From contig NZ_LKBD01000028.1 in assembly GCF_001399975.1 (NCBI RefSeq), forward strand, positions 1-60,408: DNA of 60,408 nucleotides, read 5' to 3'. Below are positions 7,280-15,285 of this stretch, one piece after another. Below the pieces are notes generated by a model that saw only the letters and a program-made list of their open reading frames with translations, was not told where the DNA came from and ran no database searches. Source of the stretch: Pseudoalteromonas sp. P1-9 (GTDB lineage Bacteria; Pseudomonadota; Gammaproteobacteria; Enterobacterales; Alteromonadaceae). The stretch's first letter is position 1, and every line of letters starts with the position of its first letter. A program made the position numbers and the translations under genes.

Positions 7280-7540
7280 ATGAAATCAGCTAACAAAACA
7301 GAAAATGATAAATTAGTATTTGAAACGTTGGTAGGATTACTCAATAAATCCAGCCGATATAAAAATCCTAGTTATCATGCCTTAGTTAACCACCTTAACA
7401 AAAAGGGTATAAAAACTAGCTGGGGAAACAGTTGGACTCGTAAAAGCTTATTTAGATATCTACAAAGAAACGGCTTTTCTGGCGTGTGGGGATTACGTAA
7501 AAGCTTAGAGCAATATATGAAACTAGCTAAGTTTATTTAG
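7280..7540 (+). CDS. Small protein resembling the 'Recombinase' domain of serine recombinases
   Basis: An 86-residue basic protein. The stretch LVNHLNKKGIKTSWGNSWTR and the following helix up to YLQRNGFSG follow the pattern of the PF07508-like Recombinase domain of large serine recombinases (LNxxGIxTxxGxxWT...LxNxxYxG). There is no catalytic domain, so it is likely a stand-alone DNA-binding protein. The start has AGAGG five bases upstream. It lies 98 bases before the right arm sites of the element and is divergent from the lipoprotein. It might act as a recombination directionality factor, a repressor of its neighbour, or a leftover of a recombinase; the sequence does not choose between these. 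Confidence 0.7.
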   Translation: MKSANKTENDKLVFETLVGLLNKSSRYKNPSYHALVNHLNKKGIKTSWGNSWTRKSLFRYLQRNGFSGVWGLRKSLEQYMKLAKFI

Positions 7541-7637
7541 GGTATTTTCAGACATCGTAAAAAGGGAGTTAAGCAACCAGTACGCGCGAACAACTAAATG
7601 AAGTAAGCATTATTTCCCGACTATAAAAAGCGTTGAG

Positions 7638-7657
7638 TGGCTACACATTGGCTACAC
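7638..7657. promoter_or_regulatory. Integrase arm-type sites, right arm
   Basis: Exact second copy of the 20-base double repeat found at 345-364 (two TGGCTACAC copies two bases apart). It ends 48 bases before the attR core, the same distance as the single motif at 128-136 has to the attL core. Confidence 0.65.
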
Positions 7658-7704
7658 AAAGAAATTTTGAAGAAAATAACTTACATAGAAACGGGGCTAA
7701 GTTA

Positions 7705-7763
7705 TTGAAAAGAATGGTCGGCATAGCAGGATTTGAACCTGCGACCCCTGACACCCCATGACA
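7705..7763. repeat. attR: direct repeat inside tRNA-Pro
   Basis: Identical to 184-242 over 59 bases. On this side the repeat continues into the 5' part of the tRNA, so the gene stays intact after integration. The core recombination point must lie within this shared segment; the anticodon-loop to T-arm region is usual for this type of integrase. Confidence 0.9.
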
Positions 7764-7791
7764 GTGCGCTACCAAGCTGCGCTATATGCCG
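7715..7791 (-). tRNA. proL: tRNA-Pro (anticodon GGG)
   Basis: A 77-base tRNA read on the minus strand, with an encoded CCA end. The acceptor stem is CGGCATA/TATGCCG, the D arm GCGC/GCGC, and the anticodon loop ATGGGGT reads GGG. The T arm holds GGTTCGAATCC. The T-T mismatch in the anticodon stem is also found in E. coli proL, which supports the identity. Its last 49 bases come from the integrated element's att site. Confidence 0.95.
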
Positions 7792-7802
7792 ACATTGTTG
7801 CT

Positions 7803-7831
7803 AGTGTATTCTCGGATTTATGTAAAAGCAA
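7803..7831 (-). promoter_or_regulatory. Promoter of tRNA-Pro
   Basis: On the minus strand, TTGCTT (-35, 7831-7826) and TACACT (-10, 7808-7803) are 17 bases apart and sit 11 bases before the tRNA 5' end. Confidence 0.6.
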
Positions 7832-8155
7832 CTAGTCTAAGTTTAACTGCGTGATAAACATACGATTTAATGAAAGTGTTCGCTGCTTTAGTTAGAAATA
7901 TCTGGTCACGTACGATTGTTATTGTTTTACCTAACCCACCGAATACATGCGTTCTTCGTCTAAACAATTAGAGATATTTTATAGCGGCTCACTATCAAGA
8001 CTCATTAATGTAACAACTCAAAAAATAAACGTATTTAAAAGCGAATCAGCTAATTCTCCTAAATCAATATTCTTTATTTAATGGGCTGTTTAATTTCGAT
8101 AGCGGTATTTTGTCAGTTAACGTTGCTGCTAACGTGAGCCGATTCTCAATACCGG
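7832..8155. other. Non-coding spacer
   Basis: Between tRNA-Pro and tesA I see no convincing gene, terminator or repeat, only AT-rich sequence with short stop-broken frames. Confidence 0.6.
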
Positions 8156-8806
8156 TTAGTTGTTTAAAATAATATCTGCAAAATGTTGTTTCATTACGTC
8201 TGCTAATAACGGTTGTGCTTTTGCGTTTGGATGAATGCCATCTGGAAGCATAAGCTCAGGCTTGGTCACCACCGATTCAATAAAAAATGGAATGGTTGGT
8301 ACAGATTTTTCATTCGCAACTTGCTTATAGGCGTTTTGAAACAGTGTTGCGTAGCGCTTGCCTAGGTTAGGGGTAATAGCTACTTCCATTAAAATGACGT
8401 TTGCGTTTGCAGCTAAACTTTTATCAATAATTTGGCGTAAATTTTTCTTGAGTAATTTTACCGGATAGCCGCGTAAACCGTCGTTACCGCCTATTTCTAC
8501 TAATACCCAGTTTGGCGAATGTTCATCTAATAAAGCGGGAAGACGTTGCAATACACCACCACTGGTTTCGCCGCTAATACTTGCATTTATCAAACGGATA
8601 GGGGATTTTTCTTGGTTGTACGCATTTTGTAACAACTGAGGCCACGCTTGTTCTTGTTTTAAACCATAGCCTGCGCTTAAGCTGTCACCTAAGATAAGTA
8701 ATTTAGTTACTTGATTTTTGTCGCTTTTACCATCACTGTGATCGGTGTTGGCGATTGCCGTGTAACTAATAACAAGTAAGATAACAAATAAACTACGTAA
8801 CAACAT
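8156..8806 (-). CDS. tesA: Multifunctional acyl-CoA thioesterase I / lysophospholipase L1 (GDSL family)
   Basis: A 216-residue SGNH/GDSL hydrolase of the TesA type, active in the periplasm on acyl-CoA, acyl esters and lysophospholipids. A signal peptide covers residues 1-19 (ending ITAIAN-like, here YTAIAN). The four SGNH blocks are visible: GDSLSAGYG with Ser42, Gly in SISGETSGG, GGNDG with Asn108, and DGIHP with Asp189 and His192. It is divergent from ybbA with only ten bases between the start codons, the same tesA / ybbA-ybbP layout as in E. coli and many gammaproteobacteria. Length is normal for the family. Confidence 0.95.
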   Translation of the reverse strand: MLLRSLFVILLVISYTAIANTDHSDGKSDKNQVTKLLILGDSLSAGYGLKQEQAWPQLLQNAYNQEKSPIRLINASISGETSGGVLQRLPALLDEHSPNWVLVEIGGNDGLRGYPVKLLKKNLRQIIDKSLAANANVILMEVAITPNLGKRYATLFQNAYKQVANEKSVPTIPFFIESVVTKPELMLPDGIHPNAKAQPLLADVMKQHFADIILNN

Positions 8807-8816
8807 TGAGAGTCCT

Positions 8817-9530
8817 ATGAATAAGCTTTCGCAAATGAATGTGATTCAGGTTAAAGACCTTGAAAAAACTGTCGCAACACTTGATGGCGACCTAACTATC
8901 CTCTCTGGCATCAGTTTTAATGTCAAGCCAGGCGAGTCAATTGCGATTGTCGGAGCATCGGGCTCAGGTAAATCTACCTTGCTTGCGCTACTTGCGGGCC
9001 TTGATAGCGTCACTCAAGGTGAAATATTTTTAGATGGCGAGCCATTACATAATTTAGATGAAGAGCAGCGTGCAGCGGTACGCGCAAAGAGCGTCGGTTT
9101 TATTTTCCAATCGTTTATGTTGGTACAAAGCCTAACGGCTCTTGAAAACGTAATGTTACCGGCGGAGCTCGCAGGTGAAACAAACGCTGAAGAAAAAGCC
9201 AAAGAACTGCTTGAAAAAGTAGGGCTTTCACACCGTTTACATCATTTTCCGTCACAACTATCGGGCGGTGAACAGCAGCGCGTTGCGATTGCGCGCGCCT
9301 ACATTGGCGAACCTAAGGTACTGTTCGCAGATGAACCATCGGCTAACCTAGACAGTAAAAATGGTCGCATCATTGAAGAACTTTTATTTGACTTAAATAA
9401 AGTCGCCGGCACAACTTTAGTGTTGGTTACGCACGATGAACACCTTGCTGAAAAGTGCCAACGTACGCTGCATATAGACGCAGGCCAATTAATCGATGAC
9501 CGTATCGGAGTACAGGCTGATGTGGGCTAA
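8817..9530 (+). CDS. ybbA: ABC exporter ATP-binding protein, YbbA type
   Basis: A 237-residue ATPase of the MacB/LolD-like group. It has Walker A GASGSGKS (46-53), a Q-loop in FIFQSFMLVQ, the signature LSGGEQQR and Walker B VLFADEPSANLD, followed by the H-loop VTHDEH. With YbbP it should form a MacB-type exporter or mechanotransmission complex in the inner membrane. Its substrate is not established, but the constant linkage with tesA suggests a role in moving or clearing hydrophobic or lipid-derived compounds. Its stop overlaps the beginning of ybbP, so the two are translated together. Confidence 0.94.
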   Translation: MNKLSQMNVIQVKDLEKTVATLDGDLTILSGISFNVKPGESIAIVGASGSGKSTLLALLAGLDSVTQGEIFLDGEPLHNLDEEQRAAVRAKSVGFIFQSFMLVQSLTALENVMLPAELAGETNAEEKAKELLEKVGLSHRLHHFPSQLSGGEQQRVAIARAYIGEPKVLFADEPSANLDSKNGRIIEELLFDLNKVAGTTLVLVTHDEHLAEKCQRTLHIDAGQLIDDRIGVQADVG

Positions 9531-12015
9531 ATTAGCGTTTAAATTATTTCGCCAAGAGTTAAAACGAGGCGAACTCAATATTATATTACTTGCGATTGCG
9601 CTTGCCGTGATGACGGTAATGACATTGTCATCCATCACTGATCGCATCGGTCTTTCAATCAATCAAAAAAGCAGCGAGTTTATTGCCGCAGATCGCGGTT
9701 TGCAAAGTAACCACAAACTGCCACAAGAATTCCTTACAAAAGCGATTGATGACGGCCTGCAAACGGCCACTTGGTATGGCTTTGATAGCATGCTTTTTGC
9801 CAACGATGAAATGCAAATTGCGTACATTAAGGCAACCGACGAAGGGTACCCACTAAAAGGCCAATTAAAACTTAAAGACAGCTTTGAAGGAGCTGAGTAT
9901 GTTACCGATGCCCATCCAGCGCCTGGCAATATATGGTTGTCTGATACGGTTTTTTACAGCTTAAATATTGAAGTAGGGGATGTGGTTGAAATTGGTGAAG
10001 CCAATTTCATTGCAGAAAAAATTCTTGCTGAAGAGCCTGATGCACCATTTGCGATTTTTTCGAGTTCGCGTCGGGTGTTAATGAATATCGCTGATGTTGA
10101 AAAAACACAGGTTATCCAACCGGGCAGTCGTGTTTCTTATCGTTATTTATATGCCGGCACCGAGCAGCAACTTAATGATTATTACGCTTGGCTCAAACCG
10201 CAATTGCTTGAAAACCAACGTTGGTATGGCGTAAAAGATCGCCAAGGTCCAGTATCTGATTCTGTAAACCGCGCTGAGCGCTTTTTATTACTGGCAGGCT
10301 TGCTGGGTATTATGCTTGCAGCGGTAGCAATTGCTGTGTCTGCAAGGCGCTATTGTGAGCGTCAGTACGACCCTGTTGCAATGATGAAAACACTCGGCGG
10401 TTCGCGCACGACGATTCGTAATATCTACATTGTGCATTTACTGTTAGTGACTGTGTTTTCGGTTATTATTGGTTTATTGCTTGGTTTTATTTTACAAGTT
10501 ATCGCAATCGATGTGCTGAGTGAAAAAATGGGTAAAGCACTGCCGCCAGCATCACTTTGGCCGCTTGGACTCGCCACCTTTACCGGTTTGATCTGTGCCG
10601 TTATGTTCTCGCTAAAACCGTTAATGGACTTATTTGATATCCCACCAATGCGCGTTTTGCGCCGTAATTTAGGGGATACCCTCAAAGTATCAAAACTGCA
10701 TTTGTTACTTGCAACACTTACCGTGTTTGGCTTGATGTGCTTATTTAGTCGCAGTGTTGTGATTGCGGGCATTATGTTTGTGTCGTGCGCGCTTTTAGCA
10801 GGTATGTTATTTGGTTTAAGCCGACTATTGTTTACCTCCTCACGTAAATTGGGATTAAAGCCAAGTAATAGCTGGTCTTTGGCAATTGCGTCGTTACAAA
10901 AACGCGCTAACGCCAATGCGGTGCAAGTAATTAGCTTTGCACTTGCAATCAAGCTCATTTTATTTTTAGTAGTGATGAAAAACGATTTAATTGCCGATTG
11001 GCAATCGCAATTACCTGAAAACGCGCCAAATGGCTTTTTGGTAAATATTAGCGAATATGAACGCAGTGATATCGCAAATTTCTTAGCCGAAAACAACATT
11101 CAGCAAACCGATTTTTATGCTGTGGTGCGTGGTCGCGTAAATAGCATTAACGATGAGCAAGTAGCACGGTCAGTATCGGCGCAAGAAAATGAAAAACGCG
11201 ATGAAGAAGCGCGCTCGGGTGTTGGTCGTGAGCTTAACTTAACATGGCGCGATACTTTACCAAAGCACAATGAAATTGTTGAAGGTGAGTGGTTAAATCC
11301 CGATGCCAACGAGCTTTCCATGGAGCAATCTATGGCTGAGCGGTTGGGTGTGAAAATTGGCGATGAGCTTGAGTTTTTAATTGGCTCGCAGCGTTTTAGT
11401 GCCAAAATCACCAGTTTGCGCGGGGTGAATTGGTCTACCATGCAGCCCAACTTCTTTATTATTTTAAGCCCAAAAGTGCTGTCACAATTTCCGGCAACGT
11501 ATATTTCTGCCATTAGCACACCAAAAGAGTCAAAACGTGCCTTACAGCAGCTCGTGCGCAATCACCCTAGCGTGAGCATTATTGATGTAGATTCAATGAT
11601 AAAGCAGGTGCGCTCAACTATCGACCAAGTGGCAACGGCCATTAGTTTTGTACTGATAATTGTGGTGATTTGCGGTGCGTTAGTATTGGTGTCGCAAGTG
11701 CAGGCAAGTTTGCACGACCGCATGCAAGAAGTGGTGATATTGCGAACCCTTGGTGCTAAAGCCAAGCTCATTAAAAATGCGGTGCTTTATGAATTTGTAT
11801 TGCTTGGTTTATTTGCCGGTATTGCCGCAGCACTGTTTAGCGATATTGCATTGCTTGTTGTGCAGTATCGTATGTTTGAGCAAATTGGTAATTTGCATCC
11901 AACAATGTGGCTTTACGGGCCTGTAGTTGGAGCCTTATTCGTAGCAGTGCTTGGTTACAGTTTAGTGGCAAAAACGCTGCGAAAAAACACCCAAGGACTT
12001 GTTAGGGCACTATAA
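9520..12015 (+). CDS. ybbP: ABC exporter permease, YbbP type (double FtsX domain)
   Basis: An 831-residue membrane protein with an N-terminal helix, a large periplasmic domain (residues ~50-250) and a first FtsX-like block of helices (~255-375). Then come two further helices, a second periplasmic domain (~500-690) and a C-terminal FtsX block (~705-825). Sequence such as LSSITDRIGLSINQKSSEFI and the conserved QRWYGVKDRQG loop match YbbP of enterobacteria. ATG 9520 has GGAG nine bases upstream and lies within the last codons of ybbA; an earlier ATG at 9496 is possible but lacks a ribosome-binding site. The family assignment is firm; the transported compound is unknown. Confidence 0.93.
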   Translation: MWAKLAFKLFRQELKRGELNIILLAIALAVMTVMTLSSITDRIGLSINQKSSEFIAADRGLQSNHKLPQEFLTKAIDDGLQTATWYGFDSMLFANDEMQIAYIKATDEGYPLKGQLKLKDSFEGAEYVTDAHPAPGNIWLSDTVFYSLNIEVGDVVEIGEANFIAEKILAEEPDAPFAIFSSSRRVLMNIADVEKTQVIQPGSRVSYRYLYAGTEQQLNDYYAWLKPQLLENQRWYGVKDRQGPVSDSVNRAERFLLLAGLLGIMLAAVAIAVSARRYCERQYDPVAMMKTLGGSRTTIRNIYIVHLLLVTVFSVIIGLLLGFILQVIAIDVLSEKMGKALPPASLWPLGLATFTGLICAVMFSLKPLMDLFDIPPMRVLRRNLGDTLKVSKLHLLLATLTVFGLMCLFSRSVVIAGIMFVSCALLAGMLFGLSRLLFTSSRKLGLKPSNSWSLAIASLQKRANANAVQVISFALAIKLILFLVVMKNDLIADWQSQLPENAPNGFLVNISEYERSDIANFLAENNIQQTDFYAVVRGRVNSINDEQVARSVSAQENEKRDEEARSGVGRELNLTWRDTLPKHNEIVEGEWLNPDANELSMEQSMAERLGVKIGDELEFLIGSQRFSAKITSLRGVNWSTMQPNFFIILSPKVLSQFPATYISAISTPKESKRALQQLVRNHPSVSIIDVDSMIKQVRSTIDQVATAISFVLIIVVICGALVLVSQVQASLHDRMQEVVILRTLGAKAKLIKNAVLYEFVLLGLFAGIAAALFSDIALLVVQYRMFEQIGNLHPTMWLYGPVVGALFVAVLGYSLVAKTLRKNTQGLVRAL

Positions 12016-12037
12016 AAAAGTGGGCGTTATCGCCCAC
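12014..12037 (-). terminator. Terminator of yfcH
   Basis: GTGGGCG (12020-12026), TTAT, CGCCCAC (12031-12037), with an A run at 12014-12019 that becomes a U run on the minus-strand transcript. The yfcH stop codon lies in the loop, and the U run overlaps the ybbP stop codon. Confidence 0.8.
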
Positions 12038-12923
12038 CTAATATATTCTCAAGGGCGGGTTTTAAATGTGGGAAATGAAATTTAAAATCTGCGTCTTGCA
12101 ACGCTTTTGGTTTAACCGCTTGACCAAATACCAGTAAATCAGCCATCTCACCAAACATTAATCGCAATACAAATTCGGGCATTCTAAAAAAGTTTGGCTT
12201 TTCTAATGTTTCACTCAAACTTTCAGAGAATTGATTATTCGAAACTGGATTAGGCGCCGTTGCGTTAAACACACCGCTTAGCGATTCGTTTTCGATTAAA
12301 AACAAAATAATGTTAACCATGTCGTTAATGTGGATCCACGACATTTGCTGTTTACCATCTGAAATAGGGCCGCCTAAGCAAAATTGAAATGGCGGCACCA
12401 TTTTTTTCAGTGCACCACCGTGTTTTGCAAGCACCACACCAGTGCGCAAAATACACACGCGGGTTTTATCCGATTGAGCTTTTTTGGCAAGCGTTTCCCA
12501 CTGTTTGCAAAGATAGTGACTGTATTCATCAAAAGGTTGGTTATGCTGTTCATCAACCGGCTCAGTTTGCCTGCCGTAATAGCCAATAGCACTGCCCGAA
12601 ATAAACGTATGTGGTGGGTTATCTGCTGCGTTAATTTTGTCGGTGATTTGCTCAGTAATGTGCCAGCGGCTAGATTCAATTTTTTGTTTTTGCGTTTTGC
12701 TCCAGCGCTTATCGGCTATCGGTTCACCGGCAAGATTAATCACAACATCAAGGTGGTTAAAATCAATGTCGTCGAGGGTTTCAAACGCATTTACATGGTG
12801 CCCCAAAATGGTAAACGCTTTTTCTTTTTTGCGGGTTAGCACCATCAACTTATGATGGTTTGCTAAGTGCTTACACAAGTGTGAGCCAATTAGGCCTGTG
12901 GCCCCAGTGATTAAAATATTCAT
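12027..12923 (-). CDS. yfcH: SDR-family NAD(P)-dependent epimerase, YfcH type
   Basis: A 298-residue protein of the atypical SDR family TIGR01777 (YfcH, SDR39U1). The N-terminal MNILITGATGLIGSHLCKHL carries the GxxGxxG nucleotide-binding loop. VINLAGEPIADKRWS is the family's hallmark motif, followed by SAIGYYG with the catalytic YxxxK region altered as is usual in this family. The C-terminal ~50 residues (PNFFRMPEFVLRLMFGEMA) are the DUF1731 domain. ATG 12923 was preferred to GTG 12953, which adds ten residues before the Rossmann strand. The physiological substrate is unknown in all relatives. Confidence 0.92.
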   Translation of the reverse strand: MNILITGATGLIGSHLCKHLANHHKLMVLTRKKEKAFTILGHHVNAFETLDDIDFNHLDVVINLAGEPIADKRWSKTQKQKIESSRWHITEQITDKINAADNPPHTFISGSAIGYYGRQTEPVDEQHNQPFDEYSHYLCKQWETLAKKAQSDKTRVCILRTGVVLAKHGGALKKMVPPFQFCLGGPISDGKQQMSWIHINDMVNIILFLIENESLSGVFNATAPNPVSNNQFSESLSETLEKPNFFRMPEFVLRLMFGEMADLLVFGQAVKPKALQDADFKFHFPHLKPALENILGGR

Positions 12924-13012
12924 AGATAAATCAAATAGCTTTCTATTTGCCACGCTTATAATGTAGCATAGCGCTAATTAGAACAAAGTGATAATACGAA
13001 CTAAGGATAGCT

Positions 13013-14062
13013 ATGGTTCAGCCCAATTTTACTGGTGCCAGTAAAAGTTTATTGATTTTTGCGGCTTTAATCGTTGTTTTAGCCGGCTTGAAATTAGCAA
13101 GCGCAATTGTCGTTCCGTTTTTACTCTCCGTATTTATTGCCATTATTTGTAGTCCGCTGATTAATTTAATGGGGCGTTATCGCGTACCAAAAGGTGCAGC
13201 AATTACACTGGTTATTTTACTAATTATGTTAATTGTGGTCAGTCTGGCAGGGCTTGTTGGTCAATCGGTTAATGGCTTTTCACAAAATGTTCCCGTGTAT
13301 AAAGAGCAATTACAAACCGAGTTCTCAGGCCTATTAACCATGTTGGCTGAGTATAATATTTTGATCGATAAAGATCGCATTATGTCGTTTTTAGATCCCG
13401 GTAAACTTATCGACCTTGCTGCGAATACACTCGCCGGCGTTGGTGGCGTAATGGCTGACTTGTTTTTAATTATTCTAACCGTTGTATTTATGCTAGTTGA
13501 AGCGCCTTATATCGGTAAAAAAGTGCATTTAGCCCTTGATGATCCCGATATGAAGCAAAAACAAATCGACCTATTTTTAGACTCGGTTAATTCGTATCTC
13601 GCTATCAAAACACTGGTTAGTTTAGCGACCGGTGTTTTGGTTACGGTAATGCTTTGGGCATTTGGCATCGACTACTTTATTTTGTGGGGCGTGCTGGCAT
13701 TTTTCTTAAATTATATTCCTAATATCGGTTCTATCATTGCGGCAATTCCGGCGGTATTACTGGCTGTTGTACTGCAAGGACCTGGCGTTGCAGGTTTAAT
13801 TGGCATTGGTTACATGGCAATTAACACCGTAATGGGCAATATGATAGAGCCACGCTTTATGGGTAAAGGCTTAGGCTTATCACCACTTGTCGTGTTTTTA
13901 TCATTATTGTTTTGGGGCTGGTTACTTGGCACTGTAGGCATGTTGCTGTCTGTACCGCTTACCATGGTTGTGAAAATTGCCCTTGAAAACAGTGAAGAAG
14001 GACGCTGGCTTGCAATGTTATTAAGTGGCGAAGAGCAAATTAATGAAGAACTAGAAAGCTAA
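13013..14062 (+). CDS. AI-2E family transporter (PerM/TqsA-like)
   Basis: A 349-residue inner-membrane protein with about seven to eight helices. Two helices come at the start (residues ~12-50), one at ~65-88, a soluble stretch at ~90-145, and a dense helical block at ~205-335. The conserved signature FFLNYIPNIGSIIAAIPAV (residues ~240-258) and the motif GNMIEPRFMGKGLGLSPLVV are typical of the AI-2E (UPF0118) family. Members export autoinducer-2, act as Na+/H+ antiporters, or have unknown roles, so the substrate cannot be assigned. AAGGA precedes the start by seven bases. It stands alone between yfcH and metR. Confidence 0.9.
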   Translation: MVQPNFTGASKSLLIFAALIVVLAGLKLASAIVVPFLLSVFIAIICSPLINLMGRYRVPKGAAITLVILLIMLIVVSLAGLVGQSVNGFSQNVPVYKEQLQTEFSGLLTMLAEYNILIDKDRIMSFLDPGKLIDLAANTLAGVGGVMADLFLIILTVVFMLVEAPYIGKKVHLALDDPDMKQKQIDLFLDSVNSYLAIKTLVSLATGVLVTVMLWAFGIDYFILWGVLAFFLNYIPNIGSIIAAIPAVLLAVVLQGPGVAGLIGIGYMAINTVMGNMIEPRFMGKGLGLSPLVVFLSLLFWGWLLGTVGMLLSVPLTMVVKIALENSEEGRWLAMLLSGEEQINEELES

Positions 14063-14080
14063 TTTGTAGTTAAATAGATA

Positions 14081-14109
14081 AAAGGGTTAGCATGTGCTAA
14101 CCCTTTTTT
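14081..14109. terminator. Bidirectional terminator between the AI-2E gene and metR
   Basis: AAAGGGTTAGCA (14081-14092), TG, TGCTAACCCTTT (14095-14106), then T's to 14109. The 12-bp perfect stem has a T run on the plus strand and TTTT on the minus strand. It contains the metR stop codon. Confidence 0.88.
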
Positions 14110-14981
14110 TGTTTACAGGTATTTAAAAAGTGGCGATAAACTGGGTTGTCGCTCATGGTTTTTTTCATCGCTAAATACATAGGGCGTGATAAACCAAGCG
14201 CACCTAATGGAATTGACTTAATTAATCCTTGGCTTTCATAAGGGGTTACTAGCCAATCTGGTAAAGCAGCAACACCCATACCGGCGCTTACAAGCTGAAA
14301 AATAAGCAGGCCTTGATCGACAGTTTTTAAGGTGCCATCGAAACGCGCATTTTGAATAAAGTGCTTAAAAATATCTTGTCTTTCGCGTGGAATAGGATAC
14401 GAAATAATCGTTTCGTCTTTTAAATCAAGCGCGGTTACATACGCTTTTTTAGCTAGCGGATGATCTGGGCTGACAATTAGCTTTAACTTAAAATCAAATA
14501 AATGTGCGAACTCAAGGCGTTCTGTTTCACGAATATCCGATGTAAGTACTAAATCCAACTCATCATTTAACAGTTCCGGAATGGCGTCGTAGCTAAAGCC
14601 TCGCTCGTAATCCACCTTAATATCCGGCCAAAAGTTGTTAAATTCTTTAATTGTTGGCAATAACCAATGAAAACACGCATGGCATTCAACGCTTAAACGC
14701 AATTGCGAGATAGGTTGGTTTAAGCTCTCTTTTAATCTGCATTTGGTTGCTTCCACTTTTGGCAGTACATCATTCGCAAGCTCTAACAACAACATACCTT
14801 GTGGCGTAAAACGTACGGGGTGTGTTTTACGCTCAAACAACTGACAATCGAGTTTGTTTTCTAAATCTTTGATTTGGTGAGATAAAGCAGATTGGGTTAG
14901 AAAAAGCTCTCGCGCGGTATTAACCAAAGACCCTGTCTCTTTAAGGGTTGCGATGGTTTTAAGGTGTTTTACATCAATCAT
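14097..14981 (-). CDS. metR: LysR-type activator MetR
   Basis: A 294-residue LysR-type regulator. The N-terminal helix-turn-helix includes TGSLVNTARELFLTQSALSHQ, and the C-terminal half is the effector domain with the family pattern ISYPIPRERQDIF. Sequence and its place divergent from metE identify it as MetR, which activates metE (and usually glyA or metH) with homocysteine as co-effector. The 304-base space to metE contains Met boxes and a long inverted repeat (see separate entries), so mutual control of both genes is likely. Confidence 0.93.
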   Translation of the reverse strand: MIDVKHLKTIATLKETGSLVNTARELFLTQSALSHQIKDLENKLDCQLFERKTHPVRFTPQGMLLLELANDVLPKVEATKCRLKESLNQPISQLRLSVECHACFHWLLPTIKEFNNFWPDIKVDYERGFSYDAIPELLNDELDLVLTSDIRETERLEFAHLFDFKLKLIVSPDHPLAKKAYVTALDLKDETIISYPIPRERQDIFKHFIQNARFDGTLKTVDQGLLIFQLVSAGMGVAALPDWLVTPYESQGLIKSIPLGALGLSRPMYLAMKKTMSDNPVYRHFLNTCKQKKG

Positions 14982-15184
14982 CTTTAGGAATACTCATATT
15001 AAACTTGAACGACCGTGAGAGAGATTTGATACTAGCTGTTTATTTTTCATGTTTCAATGTTGATTTGTACATATCGTCGTCATTTCAATAATAAATTTCT
15101 ATTTTATATATATGTGTAGATTATGATAGCGCTGTCAATTGGTGTTTGGCTTATATGGAAAAATTTGCTTTTCTATTTTGTATT

Positions 15185-15235
15185 AATTTATTTCAAGTTA
15201 AATTGGAAAAACTTGCGATTTTGTTGAAATAAATT
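15185..15235. promoter_or_regulatory. 12-bp inverted repeat, candidate MetR site
   Basis: AATTTATTTCAA (15185-15196) and TTGAAATAAATT (15224-15235) are perfect inverted copies with 27 bases between them, 50 bases before metE. Each arm contains a TTTCAA/TTGAAA half like the TGAA-N5-TTCA halves bound by MetR. The wide spacing suits two LysR half-sites or DNA looping. The function is an inference. Confidence 0.5.
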
Positions 15236-15249
15236 TACCACTAATATTT

Positions 15250-15265
15250 AGCCATCTAAACGTCT
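15250..15265. promoter_or_regulatory. MetJ operator: two tandem Met boxes before metE
   Basis: AGCCATCT and AAACGTCT match the Met box AGACGTCT at six and seven of eight positions and lie directly side by side, as MetJ dimers require. The same arrangement occurs before metC at 55100-55115. MetJ with S-adenosylmethionine would repress metE. Confidence 0.75.
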
Positions 15266-15285
15266 TAAATAAAAAGGATATCAAG

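Noticed and set aside
10425..11099. A long minus-strand reading frame of 224 codons
   Set aside because: It lies fully inside ybbP on the other strand, has Ser/Lys/Asn-rich nonsense composition and no ribosome-binding site.
12384..12839. Plus-strand reading frame of 151 codons
   Set aside because: Antisense to the well-supported yfcH gene; no family features.
15124..15137. A true NagR operator at metE
   Set aside because: It shares the palindromic frame but differs at several positions and stands before a methionine gene; kept only as a low-interest observation.
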